DNA from: Streptomyces alboniger
GTDB taxonomy: Bacteria; Actinomycetota; Actinomycetes; Streptomycetales; Streptomycetaceae
Assembly: GCF_008704395.1 (NCBI RefSeq)
Contig: NZ_CP023695.1
Coordinates: 7,874,001-7,938,000 of the forward strand
Reading direction: 5' to 3'
Length of the DNA: 64,000 nt
Of this stretch, positions 35,939-47,288 are shown piece by piece. The translations under genes and the position numbers were made by a program. The stretch's first letter is position 1; the number at the start of each line of letters is the position of its first letter. Below the pieces are notes generated by a model. The model was not told the origin of the DNA and did no database searches. It saw nothing but the letters and a program-made list of their open reading frames with translations.

Positions 35939-36512
35939 TTCTGGCCGAGGCCGTACAACTGCCGGACGGCGGAAGATGCCCAGGCCAGTGCCGTGCAAAG
36001 TATTCGGCCGTAGGCGGGAGCGAGGTGGACGGCCACCAGGTGACCGATAAGCACCCAGCCCCACCGTCCAGACGCCGGGACAATGATGCTCGACTGCTGT
36101 GACGGCCCGTCCGGACCGGCCGACCGACGACGGGCTTTCACCGCCGGAGAGCTCTGCGCTCTCTCTCCGGGTTCGACGGGCTTCACGCGCTCCAGCGGCA
36201 CGTCCCATTCGATGCCGCCGCCCTCCGGCACCATAAACGCCTGCCTACTCACGAGGTTGCCCGACTTGTTGAGCCGCTCCTCGAGGACGCCCGTGAGGAG
36301 ACCGGTGCGTTCCGAGATCGTCTTCTTCACGAGGGTTCCGCGGGGGTAGGGCAGTTCGCCGTGCTGAGTGTCGTTGTCGGTTCGTGTCCGTTCACGCGCG
36401 GCAGGATGTTGAGTACGTGAAGATGGCCGAGGACAGCGCCGCGGCATAGTAGACAGCCTGCGCCCTGCGGTGCTGAGGACGGCACGAGGGTATGCCTCGA
36501 TGGGGTGATTTG
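35939..36512 (-). other. Intergenic stretch with a coding relic
   Basis: On the minus strand (about 36,110-36,447) a frame reads GELPYPRGTLVKKTISERTG, then LVSRQAFMVPEGGGIEWDVP, resembling small Streptomyces proteins of unknown function. It has no convincing start, and its frame runs on far past any sensible end into the desaturase antisense. It is probably a damaged gene. Confidence 0.4.
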
Positions 36513-36962
36513 ATGGCCGACGACAGCGATGTGCTTCTGGAGCTTTGGCGCGATCAGCGCCAGGCGGCTGTCCAGTCTGAGAACCAGCGAGCGACGCTCT
36601 CCAACATCGTCATCCTGGTTGTCGCTGCGGGTCTGGGGCTGATCTCGCAGAGAGGTGTCCAGCCGTCGACATTGGTGATCTCAATGCCGATGTCCTTTTT
36701 AGGCCTGTACGGCGCACTGGCATGTCTCAAGTTCAGGGAGCGCTTCGAGTATCACAACAGCGTGGCTCGTCAGTTGAGAGACCAGCTGACTGACTTGCAT
36801 CCAAGGTTGAACGTCCAAGCGGCCTGGTCTGCCGCATTCGAAAGGCACCTGCCCAGGTATCCCAGGCTATTCAGGGTTCGCCTCTATGTACTGTGGGCGC
36901 TGCTGCACGCTGGGGTTGCACTAGCGGGATGCATTCTCTCTGGCTATGCATTGGTGACGTAA
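36513..36962 (+). CDS. Small membrane protein
   Basis: A 149-residue protein with three hydrophobic segments (IVILVVAAGLGLIS, ISMPMSFLGLYGALAC and YVLWALLHAGVALAGCIL) and a soluble loop of about 60 residues between the second and third. The N-terminal acidic segment (MADDSDVLLELWRDQRQ) starts the protein-like sequence; an ATG 21 bp upstream is also possible. I do not recognise the family. Codon bias is weaker than in its neighbours, which hints at recent transfer. Confidence 0.7.
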   Translation: MADDSDVLLELWRDQRQAAVQSENQRATLSNIVILVVAAGLGLISQRGVQPSTLVISMPMSFLGLYGALACLKFRERFEYHNSVARQLRDQLTDLHPRLNVQAAWSAAFERHLPRYPRLFRVRLYVLWALLHAGVALAGCILSGYALVT

Positions 36963-37044
36963 GCTTGCATTTTACCTCTGCCTTGATAAGTTTTTGGCTG
37001 GTCGGGGCCGACAAGAGAGCTCCCCTGGAGCTGAGTGTCGGCTC

Positions 37045-37569
37045 TCAATCTTCATGCAACACACCGAGGTCGTGGCGCATAGCGGTTCTCATAGTTCGGA
37101 GCATCTCCCAGACCTCGTACTGGGCCTGGGCCGCGGTCTCCATCGTTTCGCCTGGTTCGGGGGCACCGCGTTCGAGGCGCTTGACCTGGCCGTAGACCTT
37201 GTTCAGGGCTTGGTTGACGACACTCGCTCGCATGAGTACTTCTTCGGGCGCGATCATCTGCGCTTCGGAGTATCGATCGCGGTGCGCGTTCTTCGCCTCC
37301 TCGAGTGCGTCGCCGTCAGCCTCCTCCACACCGCGTTCCCTCATGACGTGGAGGTGCCGGTTGAGTGCGGTGGTGAACTGCCGCGCATCTCGGTTGAGTT
37401 CCACATAGCAGGTGCGTCGCAGCGAACGGTTCTCACGGATCTCCTCATGGTCTCGAACGAGCTCTAACTCCCGGCGCTTCGCTCGTTCGGAGCCGCGCTG
37501 GGTAAGTAGCGCTCCTCCCAGGGTTCCTGCGACGCCTGTCACTGCGATGATCACTGAGCTGATATCCAC
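37045..37569 (-). CDS. Hypothetical protein with N-terminal membrane helix
   Basis: A 174-residue protein: one N-terminal hydrophobic helix (SSVIIAVTGVAGTLGGALL) followed by a long charged helical region (KRRELELVRDHEEIRENRSL) likely to form a coiled coil. Such one-helix proteins are common in Streptomyces, function unknown. Ribosome-binding site not obvious. It is convergent with the small membrane protein 82 bp away and, like it, has less extreme codon bias than most of the window. Confidence 0.8.
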   Translation of the reverse strand: MDISSVIIAVTGVAGTLGGALLTQRGSERAKRRELELVRDHEEIRENRSLRRTCYVELNRDARQFTTALNRHLHVMRERGVEEADGDALEEAKNAHRDRYSEAQMIAPEEVLMRASVVNQALNKVYGQVKRLERGAPEPGETMETAAQAQYEVWEMLRTMRTAMRHDLGVLHED

Positions 37570-38278
37570 CGACGTACCCCGTGCAAGTCATCGGCCCCGT
37601 GCTCGCTGCACATGGCCCGGGCCGTCAAGTTTGCCGCTCCCCGGTGCGCCCGGGTCAGGTGCCCTTCTTGTGGTGGGCGGCGCGGCTGTACGCCTCGCCG
37701 GTGGCGAGGACTCTGCCCACGTCATGGCGGGTGGCCGGGTGGCGCTTCTTCTAATTCGATGGGTAGTCACCGTCGGTCGTGGGCGGCGAAGGGCGCCGTA
37801 CGTCAGCACCCTGCTGGGATAAACGGACGGGTCTAACCCCTCACGTCGACCCAGACCAGTGTTCCTGGAAAGTCGGTGTCCATGTCGATGGCCCGCCACT
37901 CGTCACCGTCACCCATGACTGCGATCCACGAGTTCGTCCGGAGTCCGCAGGGTCGGCGCACCGTTGACCAGGTCCGTCGCGCCTCCGCCGACCCGCGGCG
38001 ACGGGCCCAGGCCCAGCGCTTCCTCGGCAGGCTACGCCGCCGTTGACGTCAGGAACGTACGGTGATGCCGAGCGGGCGCCTGGGGCCGGCGAGGGCGACG
38101 TCCTGAGGAGCGCCCGGCCAGGTTGTACTGACTGGCGTGCCGGAAGCGAAACGGCACCCTGACCTCTCCGGGGCCTGCGTGAGGCAACCCGGGGTACTGG
38201 AGACCAGCCCGACGGTCCTATATTCATACAAACAATTCACGCGCGGCCCTGCTGCGATGAACACGGGGTAGGACCGCA
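37570..38278. other. Intergenic region with one coding scrap
   Basis: No intact gene. On the minus strand a piece ending near 37,838 reads LRTNSWIAVMGDGDEWRAID and then TDFPGTLVWVDVRG, which looks like a genuine protein C-terminus without its body. The last 60 bp before 38279 are lower in GC (CTATATTCATACAAAC) and probably hold the promoter of the next gene. Confidence 0.4.
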
Positions 38279-39613
38279 GTGAGCGAACCCGACGGCACTG
38301 AACCCGCCCGGACCGAGTCCCGCGCCGCCCGCAAGGCGCGCGAGAAGGCGCGAAGGCGCAAGAGGGTGGCCGTGGTCGCGGCCGTGCTCGGCCTGGGCGG
38401 GGTGGCCACCACGTGCGTGCTCGCCCTCGGGAACCCCTCCGGAAGCCGGAGCGAGGGCCGGCACACCGCGTCCACATCTCCGGGCAACGCGGCGCAGAAG
38501 GCGCGTGCCGCGAAGCGCGCGAAGAAGAGCGAGGAGAAGTGGGACGGCACGGTCCGGGTGCTGGGCGACGGCTCCACCTCGTACACCGGACCGCAGCGCG
38601 GACAGCTCAAGCCCAAGAAGCTGAAGCCCGGCGAGAAGCCGCCGCAGTTCGTGGTCTTCTCCTGGGACGGCGCGCTGGAGGGCGACGACCGCCGCTTCTC
38701 CCACTTCCGCCAGGTGGCGCGGGAGAGCAACGCCCATATGACCTTCTTCCTCACCGGCATCTACCTCCTGCCGGAGAGCAAGAAGTCGCTCTACCGCCCG
38801 CCGCAGCACAACCCGGGCTCGGCCGCCATCTCGTACCCGACCGTCCCGCACATACAGACCACGCTGGAGCAACTGCGCGGCGCCTGGAAGGACGGCAACG
38901 AGATCGGTTCGCACTTCAACGGGCACTTCTGCGGCCCCAAGGGCGGCGGTGACTGGAGCCCCGAGGAGTGGAAGAGCGAGATCGAGCAGACGTACGCGTT
39001 CATGAAGAAGTGGAAGACCAACACCGGCTTCACCCAGGAGGCGCCCCTGCCCTTCGACCCGGACCGGGAAGTGGTCGGTGGCCGCGCGCCCTGCCTGGAG
39101 GGGCAGAAGAACCTCCTGGCCGCGATCAAGCCGTTCGGCTGGCGCTACGACGCGAGTTCCTCGGGGGACTTCCAGATATGGCCGTCCAAGGTCGACGACA
39201 TATGGAACTTCCCCCTGCAACTCCTGCCCATGGACGGCAAAGAGGTGCAAGTCCTCTCCATGGACTTCAACTTCCTCTACCACCAGTCCGGCGACAGCAC
39301 CCAGGGTGACCCGGCGAAGTTCCCGGCATGGGAGGCGCAGGTCCGCAACTCGTACATGAACGGCTTCAACCGCGTCTACAACGGCAGCCGGGCGCCGATG
39401 TTCGTCGGCAACCACTTCGAGGACTGGAACGGCGGGATCTACATGAACGCCGTCGAGGACGTGATGCGGGAGGTGTGCCCGCGCAAGGGCGTCCGCTGCG
39501 TGTCGTTCCGGGAGTTGGCGGACTGGCTCGACGCCCAGGACCCGAAGGTCCTTGCCAGGCTGCGCCTGCTCGACCCCGCGCAGGCGCCGGACTGGAAGTC
39601 GCTCGTCAAGTAA
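38279..39613 (+). CDS. Membrane-anchored polysaccharide deacetylase-like protein
   Basis: A 444-residue protein. A very basic N-terminus (RKAREKARRRKRVAV) precedes one membrane segment (VAAVLGLGGVATTCVLAL), then a Lys/Ala-rich linker and a catalytic domain from about residue 120 (FVVFSWDGALEGDDRRFSHF), which resembles the NodB/polysaccharide deacetylase barrel. The first metal-binding DD motif appears as WDGA, and HxxxH-like GSHFNGH is present, so activity is plausible but the motif is atypical. The GTG start is at the beginning of the gene-like composition. A role in cell-wall or exopolysaccharide modification is inference. Confidence 0.85.
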   Translation: MSEPDGTEPARTESRAARKAREKARRRKRVAVVAAVLGLGGVATTCVLALGNPSGSRSEGRHTASTSPGNAAQKARAAKRAKKSEEKWDGTVRVLGDGSTSYTGPQRGQLKPKKLKPGEKPPQFVVFSWDGALEGDDRRFSHFRQVARESNAHMTFFLTGIYLLPESKKSLYRPPQHNPGSAAISYPTVPHIQTTLEQLRGAWKDGNEIGSHFNGHFCGPKGGGDWSPEEWKSEIEQTYAFMKKWKTNTGFTQEAPLPFDPDREVVGGRAPCLEGQKNLLAAIKPFGWRYDASSSGDFQIWPSKVDDIWNFPLQLLPMDGKEVQVLSMDFNFLYHQSGDSTQGDPAKFPAWEAQVRNSYMNGFNRVYNGSRAPMFVGNHFEDWNGGIYMNAVEDVMREVCPRKGVRCVSFRELADWLDAQDPKVLARLRLLDPAQAPDWKSLVK

Positions 39614-39629
39614 CGCGGGCGAGCTGTGC

Positions 39630-39656
39630 GGGCGGGGGCGCCCGGCGCCCCCGCCC
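39630..39656. terminator. GC-rich hairpin between convergent genes
   Basis: A 13-bp self-complementary stem (GGGCGGGGGCGCC) lies between the deacetylase-like gene and the convergent penicillin-binding protein gene and can terminate both. Confidence 0.7.
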
Positions 39657-39665
39657 GCCCCACGC

Positions 39666-41783
39666 CTACTTGACCGCCTTGATGTAGTCGGCCCACAGCC
39701 CCACCGCCCGCTCGCTGCCGAGCGTTCCGGGGGCACCACCGCCCAGCCCCTCCAGCGGCAGCGGCACCAGGTCCTTGAGCGACATGCGGTAGACCACCAC
39801 GGCCGTGGTCTCGTCCTCGGTGCCTCCCACGAACCAGCCCGCCGTGTTCGCGGTGGTCGTCCCCGTCTTGCCCACGGCACCGGCGTGCGCCCCGCCCGCC
39901 GCCTTGGCCGACCCCTCGGTCATGGTGGTCCGCAGGGCGTCCGTGACCGCTCGGGCGGTCTTCTCCGACACCGCCCGGGAGGGTTTCGGCCCGACGAGCG
40001 GCACCGCGTCCCCGGCCCGCGTGATCGAGCGCACCGAGTAGGGGTCGGTGTGCATGCCGCCGGCGGCGAAGGTCTGGTACGCGCCGGCCATCCGGATGGC
40101 GCTCGGCGTCGAGTTCTCCCCGAGCGCGAACGTGGGGACCCGCTCCCCGAGGCTCGATTCGAGCAGCCCCGCCCGCAGGGCGTACTTCTCCACCCGGTCG
40201 AGGCCGACATCGAGACCGAGCTGGAGCATGGGTGTGTTGACGGAGTCGGCGACGGCCTGCCGCAAGGTCACCTTGCCCCAGTCCCGGCCGCCTTCGTTGC
40301 GTCCCTTCACCACCTTGCCGCTGCGGTCCCAGTACGGCCCCTCCGGTGTCCGTACGGCGATCCGGTCGTCGCCGTCGTAGACGCTGGTGGGGGAGACGGG
40401 TGTGCGGCCTCCCTCACGCGTGCGCTGCACACCGTCCTCGAGCGCGGCGGCGTAGACGAAGGGGGTGAACACCGAACCCGCCGGAATGGTCGTCGCGTTC
40501 GACTGGTTGAACCCCTGCTTCAAGAAGTCGTGGCCGCCGTACACGGCGAGCAGCCGGCCGTCCGGGCCGACGCTCGCCGCGCCGATCCTGGCGTGCTTGT
40601 CCGTGTCGGGCCGCCGCTCGGCGTCAAAGTCCTTGTCGACCTTCCGGACGGCTGCGGTCAAAGCCTTCGTGCGCTTGCGGTCGAAGGTCGTGCGGATCTG
40701 GTAGCCGCCGAGGTCGTAGTCGGCGGTCTTGATGTGCCCGGCCTCGATCGCGTGCCGTTTGGCCAGCTCCACCAGGTAGCCGGTCTGCGCGCCGGGGGTG
40801 GTGCCGCCGGACCCCGGCTTCGTGGGCTCCGGGAACTTCTTGTACGTGGCACGCTCGGCCCGCGTGAGATGGCCGGTCTCGACCATGCGGTCCAGGATCC
40901 AGTTCCACCGCTCGACGGCCCGCGCGCGGTTCTCCTTGCCGAGGGCCGGGTCGTACAGTCCGGCGCCCTTGAGGAGAGAGGCCAGGAAGGCGCCCTCGCT
41001 GGGGTTGAGACGCGAGACGTCCTTGCCGTAGTACGCGTGCGAGGCGCGCTGGATGCCGTAGGTCCCGCGGCCGAACCAGCTCGTGTTCAGGTAATCCTGG
41101 AAGATCCTGTCCTTGCTCGTGTGGTTGTCCAGCTTCACGGCGAGCAGGGCCTCGGTGAACTTCCGGGAGAACGTGCGGTCCTGGCTGAGGTAGACGTTCT
41201 TCACGTACTGCTGGGTGATGGTCGATCCGCCCTGGGTCTCCCCGCCGGTGACCGCGGCGGTCGCGGCACGCAGGAAACCGGTCGGCGAGACCCCGGAATC
41301 CGAGTAGAAGCTCGCGTTCTCGGCCGCGAGGACCGCCCCTCGGACCTTCGGCGGCACCTTGTCCAGCGGTATCTCCTGCCGGATGACCCAGCCGGTGCGG
41401 GCCATGACGGTGCCGTCGGACCAGTAGTAGACGTTGTCCTGTTGTGTGGCGAACGAGTTGAGGTCGTCCGGTATGTCCGTGGCGGCGTACGCGATCGCGA
41501 CGGAGCCGGTCAAGCCGAGGAGCACGTACAGGAAGGCGCCCAGCCACTGACGCCATGAGGGTATCCACCGCCGCCATCCGCTACGGCCCGGCCGTGGGTA
41601 CGCGGGACGCAGCCGCCGCAGTTGCCTGCGCGCCCCGGCGACGACACCGGGTATGCCGCTGTCCGGCCGTCCCCCGCGCGACTGTCCGGGCTTCCTGCGC
41701 CGACCGGTCGCCGCGCGGCGGCGCCCCGGTGCCGCCCGCCGTCCGCCGCTTCCCCCACCTGCGGTTGTCCTGCGCCCACCCAC
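39666..41783 (-). CDS. Class A penicillin-binding protein with altered SxxK
   Basis: A 705-residue bifunctional peptidoglycan synthase. After a basic cytoplasmic tail and one membrane helix (LGAFLYVLLGLTGSVAIAYA) comes the glycosyltransferase domain with EN(A)SFYSDSGV and GGSTITQQYVKN, both normal. In the transpeptidase domain SxN is SVN and KTG is KTGTT, but at the nucleophile site the sequence is PAGSVFTPFVYA: the SxxK lysine is threonine (codon ACC). This should impair acylation, unless another residue serves as base. The GTG is chosen for the GAGGAGG eight bases upstream; a GTG 33 bp earlier is an alternative. Confidence 0.9.
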   Translation of the reverse strand: MGGRRTTAGGGSGGRRAAPGRRRAATGRRRKPGQSRGGRPDSGIPGVVAGARRQLRRLRPAYPRPGRSGWRRWIPSWRQWLGAFLYVLLGLTGSVAIAYAATDIPDDLNSFATQQDNVYYWSDGTVMARTGWVIRQEIPLDKVPPKVRGAVLAAENASFYSDSGVSPTGFLRAATAAVTGGETQGGSTITQQYVKNVYLSQDRTFSRKFTEALLAVKLDNHTSKDRIFQDYLNTSWFGRGTYGIQRASHAYYGKDVSRLNPSEGAFLASLLKGAGLYDPALGKENRARAVERWNWILDRMVETGHLTRAERATYKKFPEPTKPGSGGTTPGAQTGYLVELAKRHAIEAGHIKTADYDLGGYQIRTTFDRKRTKALTAAVRKVDKDFDAERRPDTDKHARIGAASVGPDGRLLAVYGGHDFLKQGFNQSNATTIPAGSVFTPFVYAAALEDGVQRTREGGRTPVSPTSVYDGDDRIAVRTPEGPYWDRSGKVVKGRNEGGRDWGKVTLRQAVADSVNTPMLQLGLDVGLDRVEKYALRAGLLESSLGERVPTFALGENSTPSAIRMAGAYQTFAAGGMHTDPYSVRSITRAGDAVPLVGPKPSRAVSEKTARAVTDALRTTMTEGSAKAAGGAHAGAVGKTGTTTANTAGWFVGGTEDETTAVVVYRMSLKDLVPLPLEGLGGGAPGTLGSERAVGLWADYIKAVK

Positions 41784-41972
41784 CCCGCATGCCTCCTCTG
41801 CTGCGCTATGCCGCACACCCTAGAGGTAGGTGGGGCGCGGCCGCCGGGGCTCCGGCGCCCCGGCCCGGCGGCCTCCGGGTCCCGCGGGAAACGAACGGCA
41901 CGGTGATGGCACGGAGTTGTGCGAAGATTCCGTGCCCCATTCGGGGTGATCACGTGCACGAGAGGAAACACA

Positions 41973-43121
41973 GTGATACCCAAGAGATACAGACCCGCCG
42001 CCGTCGCGAGCCTGACCGCGGCCGTGGCCTCCGGCTCCCTGCTCGCGCCCCCCGCGCACGCGGACGCCGTCGACAGCGGTCCCCGCAAGGCCGACCGCGA
42101 GACGGTCGCCGCCTTCGCCCGCATCGCCGATGACGTTCTTTCCCGGCGCACCCAGGCCCTGGTGGAGGATCACGCGGGACGCGGCGACGCCGGTACCGGC
42201 GCTTCCACGACGCGCATGTCCGGCCGGCTGAAGAAGGACGAGAACGCCGCGCTGCGGTTGTTGAGCGCCCGCAAGGCACGCCTGGCGAAGCTCGGCGAGG
42301 CCTACACGAAGGCGGACACCCGCGTCGTCGTGGAGCGGGCCACGATCACCGGCCACACGGCGACCGTCCAGGTCACCTCCTCGTCGACGCTCACGTACAA
42401 GAAGGTGCGCGGGGACGAACCGGCCACCACCGCTTTCTCGACGCGGCAGGAGCTGAAGCTCACCGGCACGAAGGACGGCGGCTGGAAGCTGACCACGATC
42501 ACCTCGCGGGACGACGGTCCCGCTGCGGTCGACGAGCCGTCTGCGGCCGGGGTGAGCACCGTCAAGGACGACGGCAACCAGTACCCCGACGGCACACCGG
42601 CGTCCACCGAGTACCCCACCACGCCGATGCCCTCGGGCAAGACGGGCGGAGCCTACGACTACTCCGCCATGGCGCGGTACGCGGAGAGGTACTGGAGCAA
42701 CTACAACCCGGCGTACCGGAAGTTCAACGGAGCCGGCGGCGACTGCACCAACTTCGTCAGCCAGGCACTGAAGGCGGGCGGCTGGAAGCCCGTCCCGGGC
42801 TCCGCTTACGACTACCGGAACTGGTGGTACGAGCGCGCGAGCCAGAGCACCTCCTGGGTCGGCGTGAACGAATGGGCGTGGTTCACGCTGTCCAACCGGC
42901 GGGCCCCCAACCTGTCGAGCGTGTACAAGCTGGACGTCGGCGACGTCCTACAGGTGGACTTCGACAAGAACGGCTCCAAGGACCACACCATGCTGGTGAC
43001 TTACCGCAACAGGCGGGGCATGCCGTACCTCACCTACCACTCCACCGACACGGTCCGAAGGTCGCTGGCGAGCATCCTCGCGTCCTCGCCCAACGCGCGT
43101 TACTTCGCGTACCGCACCTGA
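41973..43121 (+). CDS. Secreted amidase-domain (Amidase_6) protein
   Basis: A 382-residue exported protein. A signal peptide (KRYRPAAVASLTAAVASGSL, then LAPPAHA) precedes a region of about 180 residues without known domain and a C-terminal Amidase_6-type NlpC/P60-like domain with the catalytic Cys in GGDCTNFVSQAL and His in DHTMLV. It probably cleaves peptide or amide bonds in the cell wall. The GTG follows GAGAGGA at a normal distance; an upstream start would precede the signal peptide by 18 residues. It diverges from the PBP gene. Confidence 0.88.
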   Translation: MIPKRYRPAAVASLTAAVASGSLLAPPAHADAVDSGPRKADRETVAAFARIADDVLSRRTQALVEDHAGRGDAGTGASTTRMSGRLKKDENAALRLLSARKARLAKLGEAYTKADTRVVVERATITGHTATVQVTSSSTLTYKKVRGDEPATTAFSTRQELKLTGTKDGGWKLTTITSRDDGPAAVDEPSAAGVSTVKDDGNQYPDGTPASTEYPTTPMPSGKTGGAYDYSAMARYAERYWSNYNPAYRKFNGAGGDCTNFVSQALKAGGWKPVPGSAYDYRNWWYERASQSTSWVGVNEWAWFTLSNRRAPNLSSVYKLDVGDVLQVDFDKNGSKDHTMLVTYRNRRGMPYLTYHSTDTVRRSLASILASSPNARYFAYRT

Positions 43122-43182
43122 CGGAACCGGTATCCCGCAAAGGCACCGACGGCCGGAACTTGACCGGACTCGTGCGCGGCCG

Positions 43183-43944
43183 TCAGGCGGGAAAGTCGAT
43201 CAGGCCGACGGGTGGCAGTGTGGGCGTCTTGGATCCCCCTGAGGGTTCGATGGTGATGCCCATGCCGTTGGCCTGGTCGACCGTCCCGTCCATGAGGGTG
43301 ATCTGGGTGCTCTGGTGCCGGTCGAGGAGCCCCGCGGGACGCATCGTGCCCTCGTCGTTGAACCACAGCTCGTAGACCTTGCCCTCGGGCGGTGCGTCGA
43401 GGCCGGAAACGGTGAAGACCGCGCGGTTCCGGCTCGCTGAGGTCACGACGACGCCGCGGGCACCGCCGGGCAGGGACGCGGTGTGAGTCCGCGCGTCACC
43501 GGCGGCCAGGACCTCGGCCACTTGATCGGTACTGGCCTCCGCCCGGTGTGCCTGCTCGCGGGCCTGCCGCGCTTCCTGATGCTGCCAGGTCGCCACACCG
43601 CCCAGGGACGCGGCGACCAGGCAGGCGGCCAGAGCCAACCGACGCAGCCGGAGCGAACCCTGAGGTGATCTCTGCGGCGCTTGCGCGACGGGCGTCTCCC
43701 GCACGGTGCGCGGCGGTTCCTGGCGGACGTGGGAGATCCGCCGAAGGACGGAGTCCTTGAGAGCGGGAGGCGGTGCGCCGCCGACGGCGAGCGCCAGCCG
43801 GCCCGCCGTGGACACGAACTCCGCCACCTCCTGACGGCACTCCGCGCACGTGGCCAGATGCGCCTCGAACGCGATGCGCTCGTCGTCGTCGAGGGCGTCG
43901 AGGGCGTAGGCACCGGCGAAGGTGTGCGGGTCGCTCACGCTCAT
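43183..43944 (-). CDS. rskA: Anti-sigma factor RskA
   Basis: A 253-residue zinc-associated anti-sigma factor. The H-x3-C-x2-C motif is in AHLATCAECRQEV near residue 29, one membrane helix is in the middle (LALAACLVAASLGGVATW), and the outer RskA domain follows (GKVYELWFNDEGTMRPAGLL). It holds SigK at the membrane until regulated proteolysis. The start overlaps the sigK stop by four bases (ATGA). Overall length fits the family. Confidence 0.95.
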   Translation of the reverse strand: MSVSDPHTFAGAYALDALDDDERIAFEAHLATCAECRQEVAEFVSTAGRLALAVGGAPPPALKDSVLRRISHVRQEPPRTVRETPVAQAPQRSPQGSLRLRRLALAACLVAASLGGVATWQHQEARQAREQAHRAEASTDQVAEVLAAGDARTHTASLPGGARGVVVTSASRNRAVFTVSGLDAPPEGKVYELWFNDEGTMRPAGLLDRHQSTQITLMDGTVDQANGMGITIEPSGGSKTPTLPPVGLIDFPA

Positions 43945-44525
43945 GTCGCCACCCCCAGGCAGTCACGGAGCCGGATGAGCCCGTCCCGCATGCGGGTCTT
44001 CACCGTGCCGAGCGACGCCGACAGGCGCTCGGCCACTTCGCGGTAGGTCAGGCCCTGGTAGTAGGCGAGGATGATCGACTCGCGCTGGAGTTCCGTGAGG
44101 GTCTTCAGGCAACGCACCACGTCCTCGCGTTCCTGGCGGGCTTCGACCTCCGCCTCGGTCACGTCGAACTCGGGCAGCTGTGCGCGCCGGGCCGCCCGCT
44201 CCTCGCGCGCGGCGGAAGCCACGACCGAGCGGACGCGGTCCACCGCTCTGCGATGTGCCAGCGTGAGCACCCAGTTCATCACTGATCCCCGTTCCGGCCG
44301 GTAGTCGGCGGCATGACGCCACACCTCCACCAGCACCTCTTGCGTCACTTCCTCGGACTGCGCCGCGTCGCGCACCACCGCCCGCGCGATTCCGAAGACC
44401 GGGCCGGCCACTGATTCGTACAGCTGACCGAATGCCTGCTCGTCGCCGTCGACGATCTGTTTCATCAATGCGATCAGGTCAGGCTTGTCGTCAGGGTTGC
44501 CGCCGATGAACACCGTTCGCCTCAT
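43941..44525 (-). CDS. sigK: ECF sigma factor SigK
   Basis: A 194-residue extracytoplasmic-function sigma factor. Region 2 (AFGQLYESVAGPVFGIARAV) and region 4 (LQRESIILAYYQGLTYREVA) are clear, with a typical linker. SigK of mycobacteria, held by RskA, controls the secreted fasciclin antigens MPT70/MPT83. Here a fasciclin lipoprotein and a molybdopterin oxidoreductase are divergently encoded next door, so the regulon logic appears conserved. The ATG is at the family start. Confidence 0.95.
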   Translation of the reverse strand: MRRTVFIGGNPDDKPDLIALMKQIVDGDEQAFGQLYESVAGPVFGIARAVVRDAAQSEEVTQEVLVEVWRHAADYRPERGSVMNWVLTLAHRRAVDRVRSVVASAAREERAARRAQLPEFDVTEAEVEARQEREDVVRCLKTLTELQRESIILAYYQGLTYREVAERLSASLGTVKTRMRDGLIRLRDCLGVAT

Positions 44526-44758
44526 GTCGACATCATGACCGACTCGCTACGTGCCATGTCCGCACGGTGGGAAATGGGGTGCCGCCCATGATTCGTTACC
44601 GGGGGCGAAAAGGATTGCTTTGCCGGTAGCGAGATCCGAACGCAAGAGGCGGACGGAGTATTCGTAGCCGCGGCCCTTTTGGATTGGTCGGAAAGAATTT
44701 CTCCCTCAAATGGGTGGAGGACCAATCCGCACCCGGCCACCGCTCCGGATGACCGGGT
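44526..44758. other. Divergent promoter region of sigK and the oxidoreductase gene
   Basis: A 233-bp region of lower GC (ATTCGTTACCG and AAAAGGATTGC) between the divergent genes. It should carry a SigK-dependent promoter by analogy with mycobacteria. I could not identify a convincing match to a sigma consensus by eye. Confidence 0.5.
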
Positions 44759-46447
<1,689 letters not shown>

Positions 46448-46540
46448 CCCAGGCCACCGCTGCGCCGCGCGCGATCAGCTGCACGAACCACCACCTGAAC
46501 CCATACGCAAGTCATCCGCCTGAATGATCAAGGAGCAGAA

Positions 46541-47200
46541 ATGAACGCCACCACCCGCCGTACCCGCCGTGGAGCCCTCGTTCTCGCCGCGGCGGCGATG
46601 CTGCCACTCGCCCTGACCGCCTGCTCTAGCGACGACGGGAAGGACGAAGCGTCCTCGGACACCAAGTCGTCCGCCGCGTCCGAGAAGGCCACAGACAGCG
46701 CTGCGAGCGACACGGACAGCGCCGACGAGCCGTTCGGCTCCGCATGCTCCTCCGTGCCCGACGACGGCGCCGGCTCCTTCGACGGCATGGCCAAGGACCC
46801 GGTCGCCACGGCCGCCTCCAACAACCCGGACCTCTCCACGCTCGTGACCGCGGTCAAGAAGGCGGGCCTGGTCGACACCCTGAACAACGCCAAGGACATC
46901 ACCGTGTTCGCGCCGACCAACGACGCGTTCGCGAAGATCCCCAAGGCCGACCTGGACAAGGTCCTCAGCGACAAGGCCCAGCTCACCAAGATCCTGACCT
47001 ACCACGTGGTGGGCCAAAAGCTGGCACCCAAGGACCTGGAGAGCGGCTCGTTCGCGACGCTGGAGAAGTCCGAGCTGACGACGGCCGGATCCGGTGAGTC
47101 CTTCAGGGTCAACGACTCCGCCGAGGTGGTCTGCGGCAACGTCAAGACCGCCAACGCCAACGTCCACATCATCGACACCGTCCTCATGCCGAAGATGTGA
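46541..47200 (+). CDS. Fasciclin-domain lipoprotein (MPT70/MPT83-like)
   Basis: A 219-residue lipoprotein. A twin-arginine-rich signal (TRRTRRGALVLAAAAMLPLA) ends in the lipobox LTAC. A Ser/Asp/Ala linker of about 45 residues leads to a fasciclin (FAS1) domain with the H1/H2 motifs DITVFAPTNDAF and LTYHVVGQ. FAS1 proteins mediate adhesion. In mycobacteria MPT83 is the SigK-regulated relative. The ATG follows AAGGAG. It lies 93 bp after the molybdopterin gene on the same strand, so co-transcription is possible. Confidence 0.93.
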   Translation: MNATTRRTRRGALVLAAAAMLPLALTACSSDDGKDEASSDTKSSAASEKATDSAASDTDSADEPFGSACSSVPDDGAGSFDGMAKDPVATAASNNPDLSTLVTAVKKAGLVDTLNNAKDITVFAPTNDAFAKIPKADLDKVLSDKAQLTKILTYHVVGQKLAPKDLESGSFATLEKSELTTAGSGESFRVNDSAEVVCGNVKTANANVHIIDTVLMPKM

Positions 47201-47288
47201 CGCCGGTAGTGACTGTGCATCAGCCAGGCCCAACCCTCCTGACCACAGGAGTCCGCCCTGACCGCCCATGGAAGGGAACCAAACCCTC

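Noticed and set aside
35461..36447. A 328-residue minus-strand protein overlapping the desaturase
   Set aside because: Only about 100 codons near its start look coding; the rest is desaturase antisense.
39552..41558. Long open frame opposite the penicillin-binding protein
   Set aside because: The PBP on the other strand has clear motifs; this frame has none and is rich in Arg, Gly and Val.
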